A DNA stretch of 64,000 nt from JAAZPT01 sp964544955 (lineage in GTDB: Bacteria; Bacillota; Clostridia; Christensenellales; Aristaeellaceae): positions 62,001 through 126,000 of the forward strand of contig CAZJEB010000004.1 of the NCBI GenBank assembly GCA_964544955.1. The letters run 5' to 3'. Shown one piece after another: positions 16,586 through 24,818 of this stretch. A program made the position numbers and the translations under genes. Each line of letters begins with the position of its first letter. Position 1 is the stretch's first letter. Under the pieces are notes generated by a model. The model made no database searches. It was not told where the DNA came from and was given only the letters and a program-made list of their open reading frames with translations.

Positions 16586-16636
16586 GATGGGGTCAAGGCG
16601 TCACGCCTTGCGGGAGTGTTGAGCGACAATGTTTGC
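16586..16636 (-). repeat. Extra partial copy of the inner repeat
   Basis: Contains the complement of GCAAACATTGTCGCT (16622-16636) plus a CAAGGCGTCACGCCTTG palindrome. It repeats the ends of the inner element without its middle. Confidence 0.6.
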
Positions 16637-16717
16637 TGGATTGCGAGAAAAGCAATGTTTGATAAAAGATATATAACTATCTTAAAAGCGTTTATGTTTT
16701 AAGATTGTTTGTTGTTG

Positions 16718-16846
16718 CCTCGCCACATTTTTAATATAACATATTGGATTTTTGAAAAGTTTGTTTTTGATGATTTTATTATGGGGTTGTAATTGGCTTG
16801 TGGATTTGGTTTGAGGGGTGTTGGAGGTTTTTTGAGCGGTGTGGTT
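16718..16846 (+). repeat. Dispersed intergenic repeat, copy B
   Basis: CCTCGCCACATTTTTAATAT, ACATATTGGATTTTTGAAAAG, GATGATTTTATTATGGGGTT, GGTTTGAGGGGTGTTGGAGG in order, matching copies A and C. Confidence 0.7.
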
Positions 16847-16858
16847 TTGGGGGTTATT

Positions 16859-17120
16859 TTACTAACTTGTTATACTTATCAATCTTTATACAATGTTTTA
16901 AAAAACTATGTTACCTACAAAGTCATTTACGTTATTCTTGTCCGTAGTGTTAAGGGGCGAAAATGGGGGCCTAATTGCGAGGCGGCCCCCGTTTTTCCCC
17001 CTTAACAATCCCCCTTCCTCCCCTGCACGCTCTGACAACTTGAGGATAAAGAAATCGGGGTTTTAAGAATATACTTGTTTTATCTGAAAACAAGGGTGAA
17101 TTTTCTACTTGCACTTGCAT
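16859..17120 (-). repeat. Outer inverted repeat, right copy
   Basis: Reverse complement of 9615-9866 with a perfect 93-bp core at 16949-17041. The homology extends beyond the core on both sides (for example TCACCCTTGTTTTCAG and AAAGATTGATAAG) with scattered differences. Confidence 0.85.
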
Positions 17121-17249
17121 TTCGTTTTATCGGTTTTTGCGTTACGGCGTTTTGCAAACGCCTTCACTTCGTCAAACCGAATAGGTTTTAAGGGTGTTTT
17201 GGCTTGGTTGGATTGTAATTATAACAATATTTTAAATTGAACAGCTTAG

Positions 17250-17367
17250 CCTCACCACAGTTTTAATATAACATATTGGGTTTTTTGAAAAGGGCGTTTT
17301 TGATGATTTTATTATGGGGACAAAATGGCTCGTTGTGATAGTTTGAGGGGTGTTGATGGTTTTTTTA
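17250..17367 (+). repeat. Dispersed intergenic repeat, copy C
   Basis: CCTCACCACAGTTTTAATAT, ACATATTGGGTTTTTTGAAA, GATGATTTTATTATGGGGAC, AGTTTGAGGGGTGTTGATGG, in the same orientation as copies A and B. No gene lies between 16392 and 17641. Confidence 0.7.
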
Positions 17368-17561
17368 ATAGCTTAAAATTTAACTTGTTTTATAATAGCT
17401 TATATTTTCATGGAACAAGCATCAAACCTAAACAACAAGCCTGTTTAAAGGCACAATAAAATACTGGTTTTTGTGAGTTTTTAAAATTGGGTGTGGTATA
17501 TTAAAACTGTGGGAGAAATATACAAAATAATTGCAGCCAATTACTAAGCCCACAACTCACC

Positions 17562-17590
17562 TTGACATTGCTTGTATAAACCACTAAAAT
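17562..17590 (+). promoter_or_regulatory. Promoter of the marR operon
   Basis: TTGACA (17562-17567), 17-nt spacer, TAAAAT (17585-17590), about 50 bp before the MarR start codon. Confidence 0.7.
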
Positions 17591-17641
17591 AGTTCATATA
17601 AAAACTGTTCGCAATAAAACCAATATGTTTTGGAGGTAGTA

Positions 17642-18094
17642 ATGGAAGGGTTTAAATTTATACAATCAGTATTAAAATATAATAAATTAATGGGGGAACT
17701 GTATTATAGCCACCTGCAAAGGGTGGCAAATAAGCATTCATTATCAGTGCCTGAGGCGGAATTACTGCTGCTTTTTACAAATAATAGCGATGCAAAATCA
17801 GCAACGGATGCAATTGCAATACGGGGGTTTTCGAAGGCATATGTATCATCCGCCCTTGATGGGCTTGCTAAAAAAGGCTATATATGTACAAGGGAAACCA
17901 GTGAGGATAGGCGCACAAAAACTGTTGAAATATTGCCCTTGGCTGTGGAGGTACAGGAAGACCTTAAAATAATGCAATTAAACTTTTTAAACCAAATATT
18001 AAAGGGCTTTAAACAAAAGGATGTAAAATTAATATTTGAATCATTAAACAAGCTTTCTAATAATATAAAAGAAATGGCTAATGAAGGGGAGTAA
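17642..18094 (+). CDS. MarR family transcriptional regulator
   Basis: The 150-residue protein has the winged helix-turn-helix of MarR regulators: LSVPEAELLLLF, then SKAYVSSALDGLAKKGYICTRETSEDRRTKTVEIL, where the DRRTK wing is diagnostic, flanked by dimerisation helices. The ATG at 17642 follows TTGGAGG at normal spacing. It is the first gene of a three-gene unit with a small alarmone synthetase (2-nt gap) and a MATE pump (3-nt gap). By analogy with MarR-transporter operons it probably represses the operon until a drug-like ligand binds. Confidence 0.9.
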   Translation: MEGFKFIQSVLKYNKLMGELYYSHLQRVANKHSLSVPEAELLLLFTNNSDAKSATDAIAIRGFSKAYVSSALDGLAKKGYICTRETSEDRRTKTVEILPLAVEVQEDLKIMQLNFLNQILKGFKQKDVKLIFESLNKLSNNIKEMANEGE

Positions 18095-18096
18095 TA

Positions 18097-18768
18097 ATGG
18101 AAAATAATATAGAAAATAATCAAGAATATCCTTTGAATAATTCAAATATAGAAATTCTTTTTGAACACTCTAAACCTTTTTTGCAATTGCTTAATCAATA
18201 TGAATGTGCCCTTTTGGAAATGGAAACTAAGTTAAAAATACTTAATAAAGAACTGGCATTTAAGGGTGACCAAAACCCTATAGATAGCATAGCTTCACGC
18301 TTAAAACAACCTTTAAGTATTATGAAAAAACTTCAATCCAGGGGCTTTACAAGGTTTACTATTGATGATATTAGAAAAAACATTTTGGATATTGCCGGCT
18401 TGAGGGTTATATGCTCCTTCCCTGAGGATGTGTATAAGGTTGCCGAAGCCCTTGTTAAGCAAGATGATGTGAATACCCTTATTGTAAAGGATTATATAAA
18501 AAGCCCTAAGGCTAATGGCTATAGAAGCTTGCATATTATTGCGGAAGTGCCTGTGTTCCTTTCCCAAAGCAAAATAATGATGCCGGTGGAAATACAGTTT
18601 AGAACAGTTGCTATGAACTTTTGGGCAAGCTTGGAGCATAAAATGCATTATAAAAAATCCATAAATAAAGAGGAAATTAACGAAAGACTTCGCCTTTGTG
18701 CTGAACAAATTGCAGATATGGATATTACTATGCAGCAAATAAGAACAGATATTATGAATTTGGAGTAA
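18097..18768 (+). CDS. Small alarmone synthetase (RelA/SpoT synthetase domain)
   Basis: The 223-residue protein is a single-domain (p)ppGpp synthetase of the RelQ/RelP class: no HD hydrolase and no TGS/ACT regulatory domains. Motifs include DPIDSIASRLKQP-like start (here NPIDSIASRLK), DIAGLRVIC, SPKANGYRSLHII, MPVEIQFRT and MNFWASLEHKMHYK. It transfers pyrophosphate from ATP to GDP or GTP. N- and C-terminal helices match tetramer-forming relatives. It lies between a MarR regulator and a MATE pump with almost no gaps, an unusual setting that suggests drug- or stress-triggered alarmone production. Confidence 0.9.
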   Translation: MENNIENNQEYPLNNSNIEILFEHSKPFLQLLNQYECALLEMETKLKILNKELAFKGDQNPIDSIASRLKQPLSIMKKLQSRGFTRFTIDDIRKNILDIAGLRVICSFPEDVYKVAEALVKQDDVNTLIVKDYIKSPKANGYRSLHIIAEVPVFLSQSKIMMPVEIQFRTVAMNFWASLEHKMHYKKSINKEEINERLRLCAEQIADMDITMQQIRTDIMNLE

Positions 18769-18771
18769 GAT

Positions 18772-20133
18772 ATGCAGGAAAAAATGTTTGAAAAAGAAAG
18801 CACCCTTAAGCTTTTTATAAAGTTTTCGGTGCCGAGTATAATTGGCATGGTGGTAAATGCTGTATATAACCTTGTTGACCGTATATTTATAGGCAATGCG
18901 CCAGAGCTTGGTACAGTTGGTCTTGCTGCCGCAGCCCTTGTTTACCCCGTTATGATGATGTCCCACGCATTAAGCCTTTGGGTATCTAACGGTGCATCAA
19001 CACTGTTTTCCATATTTTTAGGGCAAAAACGTAAGGATCAAGCAGAGGAAGTGCAAATGACGGCCTTTGTGCTTGCAATACTTGTAGGCCTTTTAATTAT
19101 GGTGCTTGGCAATATATTTATGGACCCGCTATTAAGGCTTTTGGGCAGTAGTGAACGTGTTTTGCCCTATGCTAAGGATTATTTGAGCATAATATTGTTT
19201 GGGTCGGTATTTACATTTATATCCATGTTTGGCAATAACTTTTCCCGTGCCCAAGGCAACCCTAAAAATGCCATGGTATCTATGCTTATTGGTGCATTGT
19301 TTAATATAGTGTTTGACTATATATTAATAATAAAAATGGGTATGGGCATGAAAGGGGCAGCCTATGCAACAGTAGGCGGACAATTGCTTAGCTGTATATG
19401 GCAGTTGGCGTTTTTGTTTAGCAAGCGCAGTATTATACCTATGGTGCTTAAAAAAATTGTGTTTAAGTTGGATAAGGCAAAACGCATACTTACAGGTGGC
19501 CTGCCAATATTTCTTACACAAATTTCATCTAGCGCTATAACATTAATATTGAATAGGCAGGCCTTTAAATATGGTGGGGATATGGGGCTTTCCACAATAG
19601 CTGTGCTAAACAGCTTGCAAATGTTAACACAAATGCCAATAATTGGCTTTATACAGGGGCAAGTGCCAATAGTAAGCTATAACTATGGGGCAAGGCGCTA
19701 TAAACAAATGATAGAGGTAATTAAGTACTCGTTTATTGCATCCCTTTCATTTTTAGGCGTGGCATTTTTAGTTATACAGTTTAAAACGGATGCAACAATT
19801 AAACTGTTTAACAGTAGCCCTGAACTGCTAAGCACGGCAATGCCAGCCATTAAAGTGGGTATGCTTTGTTTGCCTACATTGGGGGTGCATTTAGCTTCGT
19901 CAAACGTGTTTAATGCTACAAGGCAAATAAAGCACGCAAGCTTTTTAAACTTGCTAAGGCAAGTTATTATACTAATACCCCTTGTTTACCTTTTTGCAGG
20001 CAAGTGGGGCTTTATGGGTATATTTACAGCCATGCCCGTTGCGGATTTTTCCGCAGCAACAATAGCATTTATATTCCTATTAAGGCTGTTAAAACGCTTT
20101 AAAAATGAATTTGGAATGGAACAGGCAAAATAA
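18772..20133 (+). CDS. MATE family efflux transporter
   Basis: The 453-residue protein has twelve predicted membrane helices in two related bundles and starts with the typical MATE opening TLKLFIKFSVPSIIGMVVNAVYNLVDRIFIGN. GYNYGARRYKQM-like motif (here VSYNYGARRYKQM) follows the midpoint. MATE pumps exchange Na+ or H+ for cationic drugs or metabolites across the cytoplasmic membrane. It is the third gene of the MarR and alarmone-synthetase operon, so expression is probably controlled by that MarR protein. A hairpin terminator follows at once. Confidence 0.92.
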   Translation: MQEKMFEKESTLKLFIKFSVPSIIGMVVNAVYNLVDRIFIGNAPELGTVGLAAAALVYPVMMMSHALSLWVSNGASTLFSIFLGQKRKDQAEEVQMTAFVLAILVGLLIMVLGNIFMDPLLRLLGSSERVLPYAKDYLSIILFGSVFTFISMFGNNFSRAQGNPKNAMVSMLIGALFNIVFDYILIIKMGMGMKGAAYATVGGQLLSCIWQLAFLFSKRSIIPMVLKKIVFKLDKAKRILTGGLPIFLTQISSSAITLILNRQAFKYGGDMGLSTIAVLNSLQMLTQMPIIGFIQGQVPIVSYNYGARRYKQMIEVIKYSFIASLSFLGVAFLVIQFKTDATIKLFNSSPELLSTAMPAIKVGMLCLPTLGVHLASSNVFNATRQIKHASFLNLLRQVIILIPLVYLFAGKWGFMGIFTAMPVADFSAATIAFIFLLRLLKRFKNEFGMEQAK

Positions 20134-20157
20134 AAAGATGCGTTTGCATCTTTTTAT
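20132..20157. terminator. Bidirectional terminator
   Basis: AAAAAGATGC and GCATCTTTTT around GTTT, between the convergent MATE and deacetylase genes; it overlaps both gene ends. Confidence 0.85.
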
Positions 20158-20831
20158 TTATCAACTGTATATTTAACAGGCTCAAGGCCTAATAGTTCAA
20201 ATATGGTTACCATTTCAAAGCCCTTTTCATTAAGCTTGGGTAAAAGCTGTTTAAGTACATTTATATCCTTTTTGTTTACATGGAATAGCACTATGGAGCC
20301 GTTTTGTATCTTTTTTAGCATTTCGTCAGTATCATCAAGGGTTACATCCCAAGTTACAGCGTGAAAATAACCTGCCTCCTCAGCGCCTTTGTGGTAATGG
20401 CGATATTTGTTGCCACTATTGCTTTGCCCATAGGGCCAACGTAGTAAATTTGGCTTGTATTCAAAGCCGAGGGCGGTATTTAAACGCCTTTCAAAAAAAC
20501 CTAATTCCTTGGTAATTTTTTCTTGCTCCCAATTTGACATATTTTTGTGGTTGTTGGAGTGGTTGCCTATTTCAAAACCATAGTCTAAGGCGGTTTTTAA
20601 CCATGGCCTATCCTTATCTGTAAGGGTGCGACCCAATATAAACATAGTAAGCTTACAATTGTTGTTATGGGCTATATCTAACATTTCGGGTATAAGGCTT
20701 TTATTAAAAAAATCGTCAACGCTTATAGCAATTTTTTTTCTATCCCTATCCCCATGTTTATAATATGTTAGGGCAAGGGCATTAGTGTTTAGCAATAATA
20801 GGGCTAATAATGTGCATAAAAATCTTTTCAT
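20154..20831 (-). CDS. Exported polysaccharide deacetylase (NodB domain)
   Basis: The 225-residue product has a signal peptide ending near NALA|LT and then one NodB-homology domain. Metal-site motifs are visible: SVDDFF (family TFDDG, here with the second Asp kept and Gly replaced), GNHSNNH (the HSxxH metal-binding pair), RWPYGQSN and a late LFHVNK. Such enzymes remove acetyl groups from peptidoglycan or other N-acetylglucosamine polymers outside the cell. Start ATG follows AGGAGG. The altered TFDDG motif makes activity likely but not certain. The gene stands alone. Confidence 0.87.
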   Translation of the reverse strand: MKRFLCTLLALLLLNTNALALTYYKHGDRDRKKIAISVDDFFNKSLIPEMLDIAHNNNCKLTMFILGRTLTDKDRPWLKTALDYGFEIGNHSNNHKNMSNWEQEKITKELGFFERRLNTALGFEYKPNLLRWPYGQSNSGNKYRHYHKGAEEAGYFHAVTWDVTLDDTDEMLKKIQNGSIVLFHVNKKDINVLKQLLPKLNEKGFEMVTIFELLGLEPVKYTVDK

Positions 20832-20955
20832 GGCAATCCTCCTAGTTTTTTTATTATAACATATAAATTAACAATATATTTCTTGAAATCTTAGTTTTAT
20901 TAAACTATAATAGTAAGAACGTGCTTTTAACAAAAATTTTTATATAGAGGTTTTT

Positions 20956-21810
20956 ATGAACGATGTAGCCCTGTTTCCACCTATAAAAGAGAGGTTGGAA
21001 ACAATTGACAAGCTTGAAAAAGAACTTATAGATTTAATAATAAAACATGATACTTTGCTTAGGCAAAATAAACCTGCAATAGAGGCGGAGTATATGCTTT
21101 TAGTGGGTGGCTTAGAATTAAGGGAGTATAGCCTAAGTACTAAGTTACGCTATTTAAAACGCTATTTGGAAATGGCTCAAAGTTATATAAACCGCAAAGA
21201 GGATATAGATAAAAGCAAAATTTTTGGTGATTTATTGCAACAACTTCAGGATTATTTTTACCAATTAAATGAACTTGAAACAAGGGCTAAAAATGCCATA
21301 GATTTTTCAAACTACGAACTTATGGGCGATGAGGACGTTAAAGAACTAAAGGAAAAATACCGATATATAGTTAAGAAGTTGCACCCTGATATTAACCAAA
21401 AGTATAACTATGATGCCCATATGCTTTTTCAAAATGCAGTTGAGGCTTATAGGAAAGGTAACCTTCCACAAATTCGCCTTATATATAACGTTGTGAACGG
21501 AATGAATATAGAAATTAAACAGTATTTAGATGAGGTTGCTTTGGATTTGCGCATTGAGGAGCTTGAGGCTAATATTAAGCAAAAACAAGAGGATATAAAC
21601 ACATTAAAAGCGGGCTTCCCCTTTAACCAAATGGAGTTTATGATGGATAAGGATAGGGTTGCTGAAAGGCAGGCAGAGCTTGAGGAAAGTATAAGCAAGC
21701 TTGAAAAATATGTTGATGTTTATAAGGATGAACTAATTGCAAGGGGGCTTAATGATATATGGGAGAAATTATTAAACATGACCAAGGCACAGGTATCGTT
21801 GAACTTATAA
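20956..21810 (+). CDS. Coiled-coil protein with internal J domain
   Basis: The 284-residue protein has an N-terminal helical region (two long coiled-coil-like stretches, about 5-110), a DnaJ-type domain at roughly 118-180 with the HPD motif at His 143 (KYRYIVKKLHPDINQ), and a second long coiled coil (about 190-265). The J domain would stimulate DnaK ATPase. No zinc-finger or Gly/Phe region is present, so it is not DnaJ itself but a dedicated co-chaperone. Its last 52 nt overlap the start of a HIRAN-domain gene, which implies tight translational coupling and a joint role. Confidence 0.82.
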   Translation: MNDVALFPPIKERLETIDKLEKELIDLIIKHDTLLRQNKPAIEAEYMLLVGGLELREYSLSTKLRYLKRYLEMAQSYINRKEDIDKSKIFGDLLQQLQDYFYQLNELETRAKNAIDFSNYELMGDEDVKELKEKYRYIVKKLHPDINQKYNYDAHMLFQNAVEAYRKGNLPQIRLIYNVVNGMNIEIKQYLDEVALDLRIEELEANIKQKQEDINTLKAGFPFNQMEFMMDKDRVAERQAELEESISKLEKYVDVYKDELIARGLNDIWEKLLNMTKAQVSLNL

Positions 21811-22154
21811 AAAGCAACAAGGATGGCCTAGCGCTACCTTTTACAAATGAAATACATTTATTAAAAACCAAGGTGGCAGGCACAACCCATGTGGAAAACA
21901 TAAAGGAAATAAGCCAAAAATTGTTTGAAGGAAGCTTATTAACATTTTATAGGGAAACTAAAAACGAATATGATAATAATGCCATAGCTATACATACCCA
22001 AGATAATAACAAAATAGGCTATGTACCTAAGGATAAAAATGATATTATATCCAAACTATTGGATGGGGGCAAAAACATATACGCTAAAATTAGCGATATG
22101 GAGTGGAAAGGCAACTGGCTAAAAATAAATATTGATGTGTATTTAAAAGATTAA
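21759..22154 (+). CDS. HIRAN domain protein
   Basis: The 131-residue protein is almost all HIRAN domain: TKVAGTTHVENIKEI, LTFYRETKNEYDNNAIAIHT and IGYVPKDKNDIISKLLDGG are the diagnostic pieces. HIRAN domains in other proteins bind DNA 3' ends or stalled forks; bacterial single-domain forms are uncharacterised. The start ATG lies inside the J-domain gene, 52 nt before its stop, behind AAGGGGG at a rather long distance. No later in-frame start exists before the domain, so the overlap is real. Confidence 0.8.
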   Translation: MGEIIKHDQGTGIVELIKSNKDGLALPFTNEIHLLKTKVAGTTHVENIKEISQKLFEGSLLTFYRETKNEYDNNAIAIHTQDNNKIGYVPKDKNDIISKLLDGGKNIYAKISDMEWKGNWLKINIDVYLKD

Positions 22155-22274
22155 TTTTAGTATGCAGTATTTCTTAAACCCTTAACATTACAATTTAATT
22201 ATGTTATAATATAATTGTTTATGGCTATTAGCAAAACAAGAATTCTAAGCCAAAAAAGAAAGGATGATATCTTT

Positions 22275-23567
22275 ATGTTAATTATTACAGATGTAAAGGC
22301 AAGGCAGATTATTGATTCCAGGGGTAACCCCACAGTTGAAGCAGAAGTTTATTTAGATTGTGGCGTTTATGGCAGGGGAGCATCACCAAGTGGCGCATCT
22401 ACAGGCCAATTTGAAGCACTTGAATTGAGGGATGGGGACAAATCAAGGTATGGTGGCAAAGGTGTAAGCAAAGCTGTTGAAAACGTTAACACAAAAATTA
22501 AAGACGCTATTGTTGGCTTAGATGCTACAAATATATACACAATTGATAAAGCTATGATAGAAGCTGATGGCACAAAAACCAAATCCAACTTTGGTGCAAA
22601 TGCTATATTGGCAGTATCCATTGCTACATGCAACGCAGTTGCAGAAGCATTAGGCTTATCCTTATACCAATATATCGGCGGTATTAGCGCAAACGTATTG
22701 CCTGTACCAATGATGAACATACTAAACGGTGGCGCACATGCTACAAACTCAGTAGACTCTCAAGAGTTTATGATTATGCCTGCTGGTGCTCCTTCCTTCT
22801 CAGAAGGTTTAAGATGGTGTACAGAAGTTTTCCACGCTTTAGCAAAACTTCTAAAATCAAAGGGCTTAACAGCATCCGTTGGTGATGAAGGTGGTTTTGC
22901 ACCTGATATGGCAGATGATAGCGAAGCTATTGAATACATACTTCAAGCTACAAAAGACGCTGGCTATGTTCCAGGCAAAGACATTTTTATTGCTATGGAC
23001 CCTGCATCTAGCGAATGGAAGAGCGAAAAAGGCGTTGGTTTCTACCACCAACCAAAATCTGGCAGGGAATTCACATCCGCTGAATTAGTTGCTCACTGGA
23101 AAGGCCTTTGCGACAAATACCCAATCGTTTCCATAGAAGATGGTTTGGACGAGGAAGACTGGGAAGGTTGGAAACTTCTTACAAAAGAACTTGGTGATAG
23201 GGTTCAATTAGTTGGTGACGACCTATTTGTTACAAACACAGAACGTTTATCCAAGGGTATTGCAGCTGGCGCTGGTAACAGCATACTTATTAAACTTAAC
23301 CAAATTGGCTCGGTTTCCGAAACATTGGAAGCTATCAAAATGGCTAAAAAAGCTGGATTCACCGCAGTTGTTTCCCACCGTTCAGGCGAAACAGAAGATA
23401 CAACAATTGCTGACTTGGCAGTAGCATTAAACGCTGGCCAAATCAAAACAGGTGCTCCAAGCCGTAGCGAACGTGTTGCAAAATACAACCGCTTACTTCG
23501 CATTGAAGAAGAACTTGCTGGTACAGCTAAATACCTAGGTATTAACGCTTTTAACCAAAAAAGATAA
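22275..23567 (+). CDS. eno: Enolase
   Basis: Phosphopyruvate hydratase, 430 residues, converting 2-phosphoglycerate to phosphoenolpyruvate in glycolysis. Signature pieces are DSRGNPTVEAEVYL, GASTGQFEALELRDGD, the catalytic SVGDEGGFAP segment, SIEDGLDEEDWEGW, VGDDLFVTN, LIKLNQIG and VSHRSGETEDTTIADLAV. The ATG at 22275 is chosen over the upstream one at 22215 because it begins the conserved domain and follows AAAGGATG. Codon usage is richer in C-ending and highly expressed codons than the neighbours, as expected. Followed by a strong terminator. Confidence 0.98.
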   Translation: MLIITDVKARQIIDSRGNPTVEAEVYLDCGVYGRGASPSGASTGQFEALELRDGDKSRYGGKGVSKAVENVNTKIKDAIVGLDATNIYTIDKAMIEADGTKTKSNFGANAILAVSIATCNAVAEALGLSLYQYIGGISANVLPVPMMNILNGGAHATNSVDSQEFMIMPAGAPSFSEGLRWCTEVFHALAKLLKSKGLTASVGDEGGFAPDMADDSEAIEYILQATKDAGYVPGKDIFIAMDPASSEWKSEKGVGFYHQPKSGREFTSAELVAHWKGLCDKYPIVSIEDGLDEEDWEGWKLLTKELGDRVQLVGDDLFVTNTERLSKGIAAGAGNSILIKLNQIGSVSETLEAIKMAKKAGFTAVVSHRSGETEDTTIADLAVALNAGQIKTGAPSRSERVAKYNRLLRIEEELAGTAKYLGINAFNQKR

Positions 23568-23578
23568 TTAAAAAAATT

Positions 23579-23607
23579 ACAGCAGGCTAAGGCCTGCTGT
23601 TTTTTTA
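23579..23607 (+). terminator. Terminator of eno
   Basis: ACAGCAGGC and GCCTGCTGT around TAAG, followed by seven T. Confidence 0.92.
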
Positions 23608-23713
23608 TTGTTGAAAACATTGTCAATTATTTAATTATATAGTATTATTGTTCTATGTTAAAAAAGTACATAGCCCTCGGGGTATATTTTGCCATTTAAA
23701 AATGGGGGAAAAT

Positions 23714-24352
23714 ATGTTAGATTTTGAAGAAGTTTATAGGGATAAAACTGCCACAGCCTTTTATATTAATACTATGCCAAGCTTGGATGGTTTTAAAACA
23801 TTGGCCTATATTATGGAAAATAAATTTGGCCTAAAAAAGTGTGAATTTTTAGATGATAATTTAATTTTATTTATGTATGGCAAGGCTAAGGTTTATTTAG
23901 AGCATTATAATGGCCGTAATTGTATTGTTAGCCGATATGGAAACTATGATACCATTGTGCGAGAATTGGCCTATAAAGTGTGTTTGGAAAGCCAAATACA
24001 TAATAAAGCATATAAACAAAGCAAAGAATATTCTAATAATGAAAATAAAAAAATATATAAATATAAACCTGAGGATTGGGATACTGAATTCTATATTAAT
24101 AATGATGTTACTTGGGAAAGTTTTGATGATTTAGCTAAACGCTTTGAAGAACATACTGGCCTAAAGCTGATAGATAGCATAGATGGCCCTTATTCTAAGC
24201 TTAGAGTGTTTTTGCATATGGATAATGAACTGGTGATTATACATGATGATTGCTATGGTACATTTTTATATAGCAAAGGCGATAAAAACTTAGAATATGT
24301 GCGTGAATTAGCCCTTTTACTTTACGATTTGAACGATAATCAAGCTTTATAG
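23714..24352 (+). CDS. Protein with two copies of an uncharacterised 90-residue domain
   Basis: The 212-residue protein consists of two similar halves. The first runs about 5-95 (FYINTMPSLDGFKTLAYIMENKFGL, then YDTIVRELAYKV); the second about 115-205 (FYINNDVTWESFDDLAKRFEEHTGL, KLIDSIDGPYSKL, then YVRELALLLYDLN). Each has a strand, an amphipathic helix, strands and a C-terminal helix. A third, single-domain copy is encoded next door. I do not recognise the family. The ATG at 23714 is chosen for its TGGGGGA ribosome site. No signal peptide, so cytosolic. Confidence 0.75.
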   Translation: MLDFEEVYRDKTATAFYINTMPSLDGFKTLAYIMENKFGLKKCEFLDDNLILFMYGKAKVYLEHYNGRNCIVSRYGNYDTIVRELAYKVCLESQIHNKAYKQSKEYSNNENKKIYKYKPEDWDTEFYINNDVTWESFDDLAKRFEEHTGLKLIDSIDGPYSKLRVFLHMDNELVIIHDDCYGTFLYSKGDKNLEYVRELALLLYDLNDNQAL

Positions 24353-24385
24353 CTTGTAAAATATAATAAAAATTGGAGGATAACA

Positions 24386-24691
24386 ATGAAACGTATTTAT
24401 GAAAGCAAAATAGAGGATTGTGATACAGACATTTTTATTAAAAATATGCCAACAACCAAGCAATGGAGCGTACTTGCTAACAACCTAAAAAACGATATTG
24501 GTTTGCAGTTAATAAATAGCATAGATAGCATATTTTGTAAAATGAATACATATATGTTTAACGATAATACATTGTACCTTGCCCATGACAATACCCTTGG
24601 CAACTATATACGCAGCAAAGATGATAAAAACCTTGATGCTGTTCGTGACCTTGCATGCAAACTGTTTGACCTAAACAAGAGGGATAACTAA
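24386..24691 (+). CDS. Single-domain paralogue of the preceding protein
   Basis: A 101-residue protein, ATG behind TTGGAGG, resembling the second half of its neighbour: DTDIFIKNMPTTKQWSVLANNLKNDIGLQLINSIDSIFCKM, NTLYLAHDNTLGNYIRSKDDKNLDAVRDLACKLFDLN. Shared elements are GL-x-LI-SID, DDKNL/GDKNL and VR-LA-LxDLN. It is 33 nt downstream in the same direction, so the pair is probably one operon and arose by tandem duplication. Function unknown. Confidence 0.72.
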   Translation: MKRIYESKIEDCDTDIFIKNMPTTKQWSVLANNLKNDIGLQLINSIDSIFCKMNTYMFNDNTLYLAHDNTLGNYIRSKDDKNLDAVRDLACKLFDLNKRDN

Positions 24692-24729
24692 ACACAGCAA
24701 ACCCTACCAAAAGGCACAATATATTAACT

Positions 24730-24752
24730 TTTAAAGCTTTATAAGCTTTAAA
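24730..24752. promoter_or_regulatory. Palindrome next to the DUF1576 promoter
   Basis: TTTAAAGCTT and AAGCTTTAAA separated by TAT, ending 3 bp before the -35 box at 24756. It has no T-run and looks like an operator rather than a terminator. Confidence 0.4.
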
Positions 24753-24755
24753 GTG

Positions 24756-24784
24756 TTGTAATATAAGTGTTTGCCCTGTATACT
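24756..24784 (+). promoter_or_regulatory. Promoter of the DUF1576 gene
   Basis: TTGTAA (24756-24761), 17-nt spacer, TATACT (24779-24784). It rules out the upstream ATG-like start inside it and supports a start at 24819. Confidence 0.65.
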
Positions 24785-24818
24785 ATTTATATGGAGTATA
24801 ATATTTGGTAGGTGTAGT

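Noticed and set aside
9292..16636. Four copies of GCAAACATTGTCGCT as a CRISPR array
   Set aside because: Copies are few, in both orientations and irregularly spaced, with no cas genes.
16793..17005. Open frame of 70 residues in the repeat region
   Set aside because: It is made of dispersed repeat copy B and the outer inverted repeat; no ribosome site.
9615..17120. Classical composite transposon
   Set aside because: No transposase or integrase frame lies in or near the repeats and no target-site duplication was evident by eye.
21447..23626. Long antisense frames over the J-domain and enolase genes
   Set aside because: No ribosome sites and the sense strand encodes clear conserved proteins.
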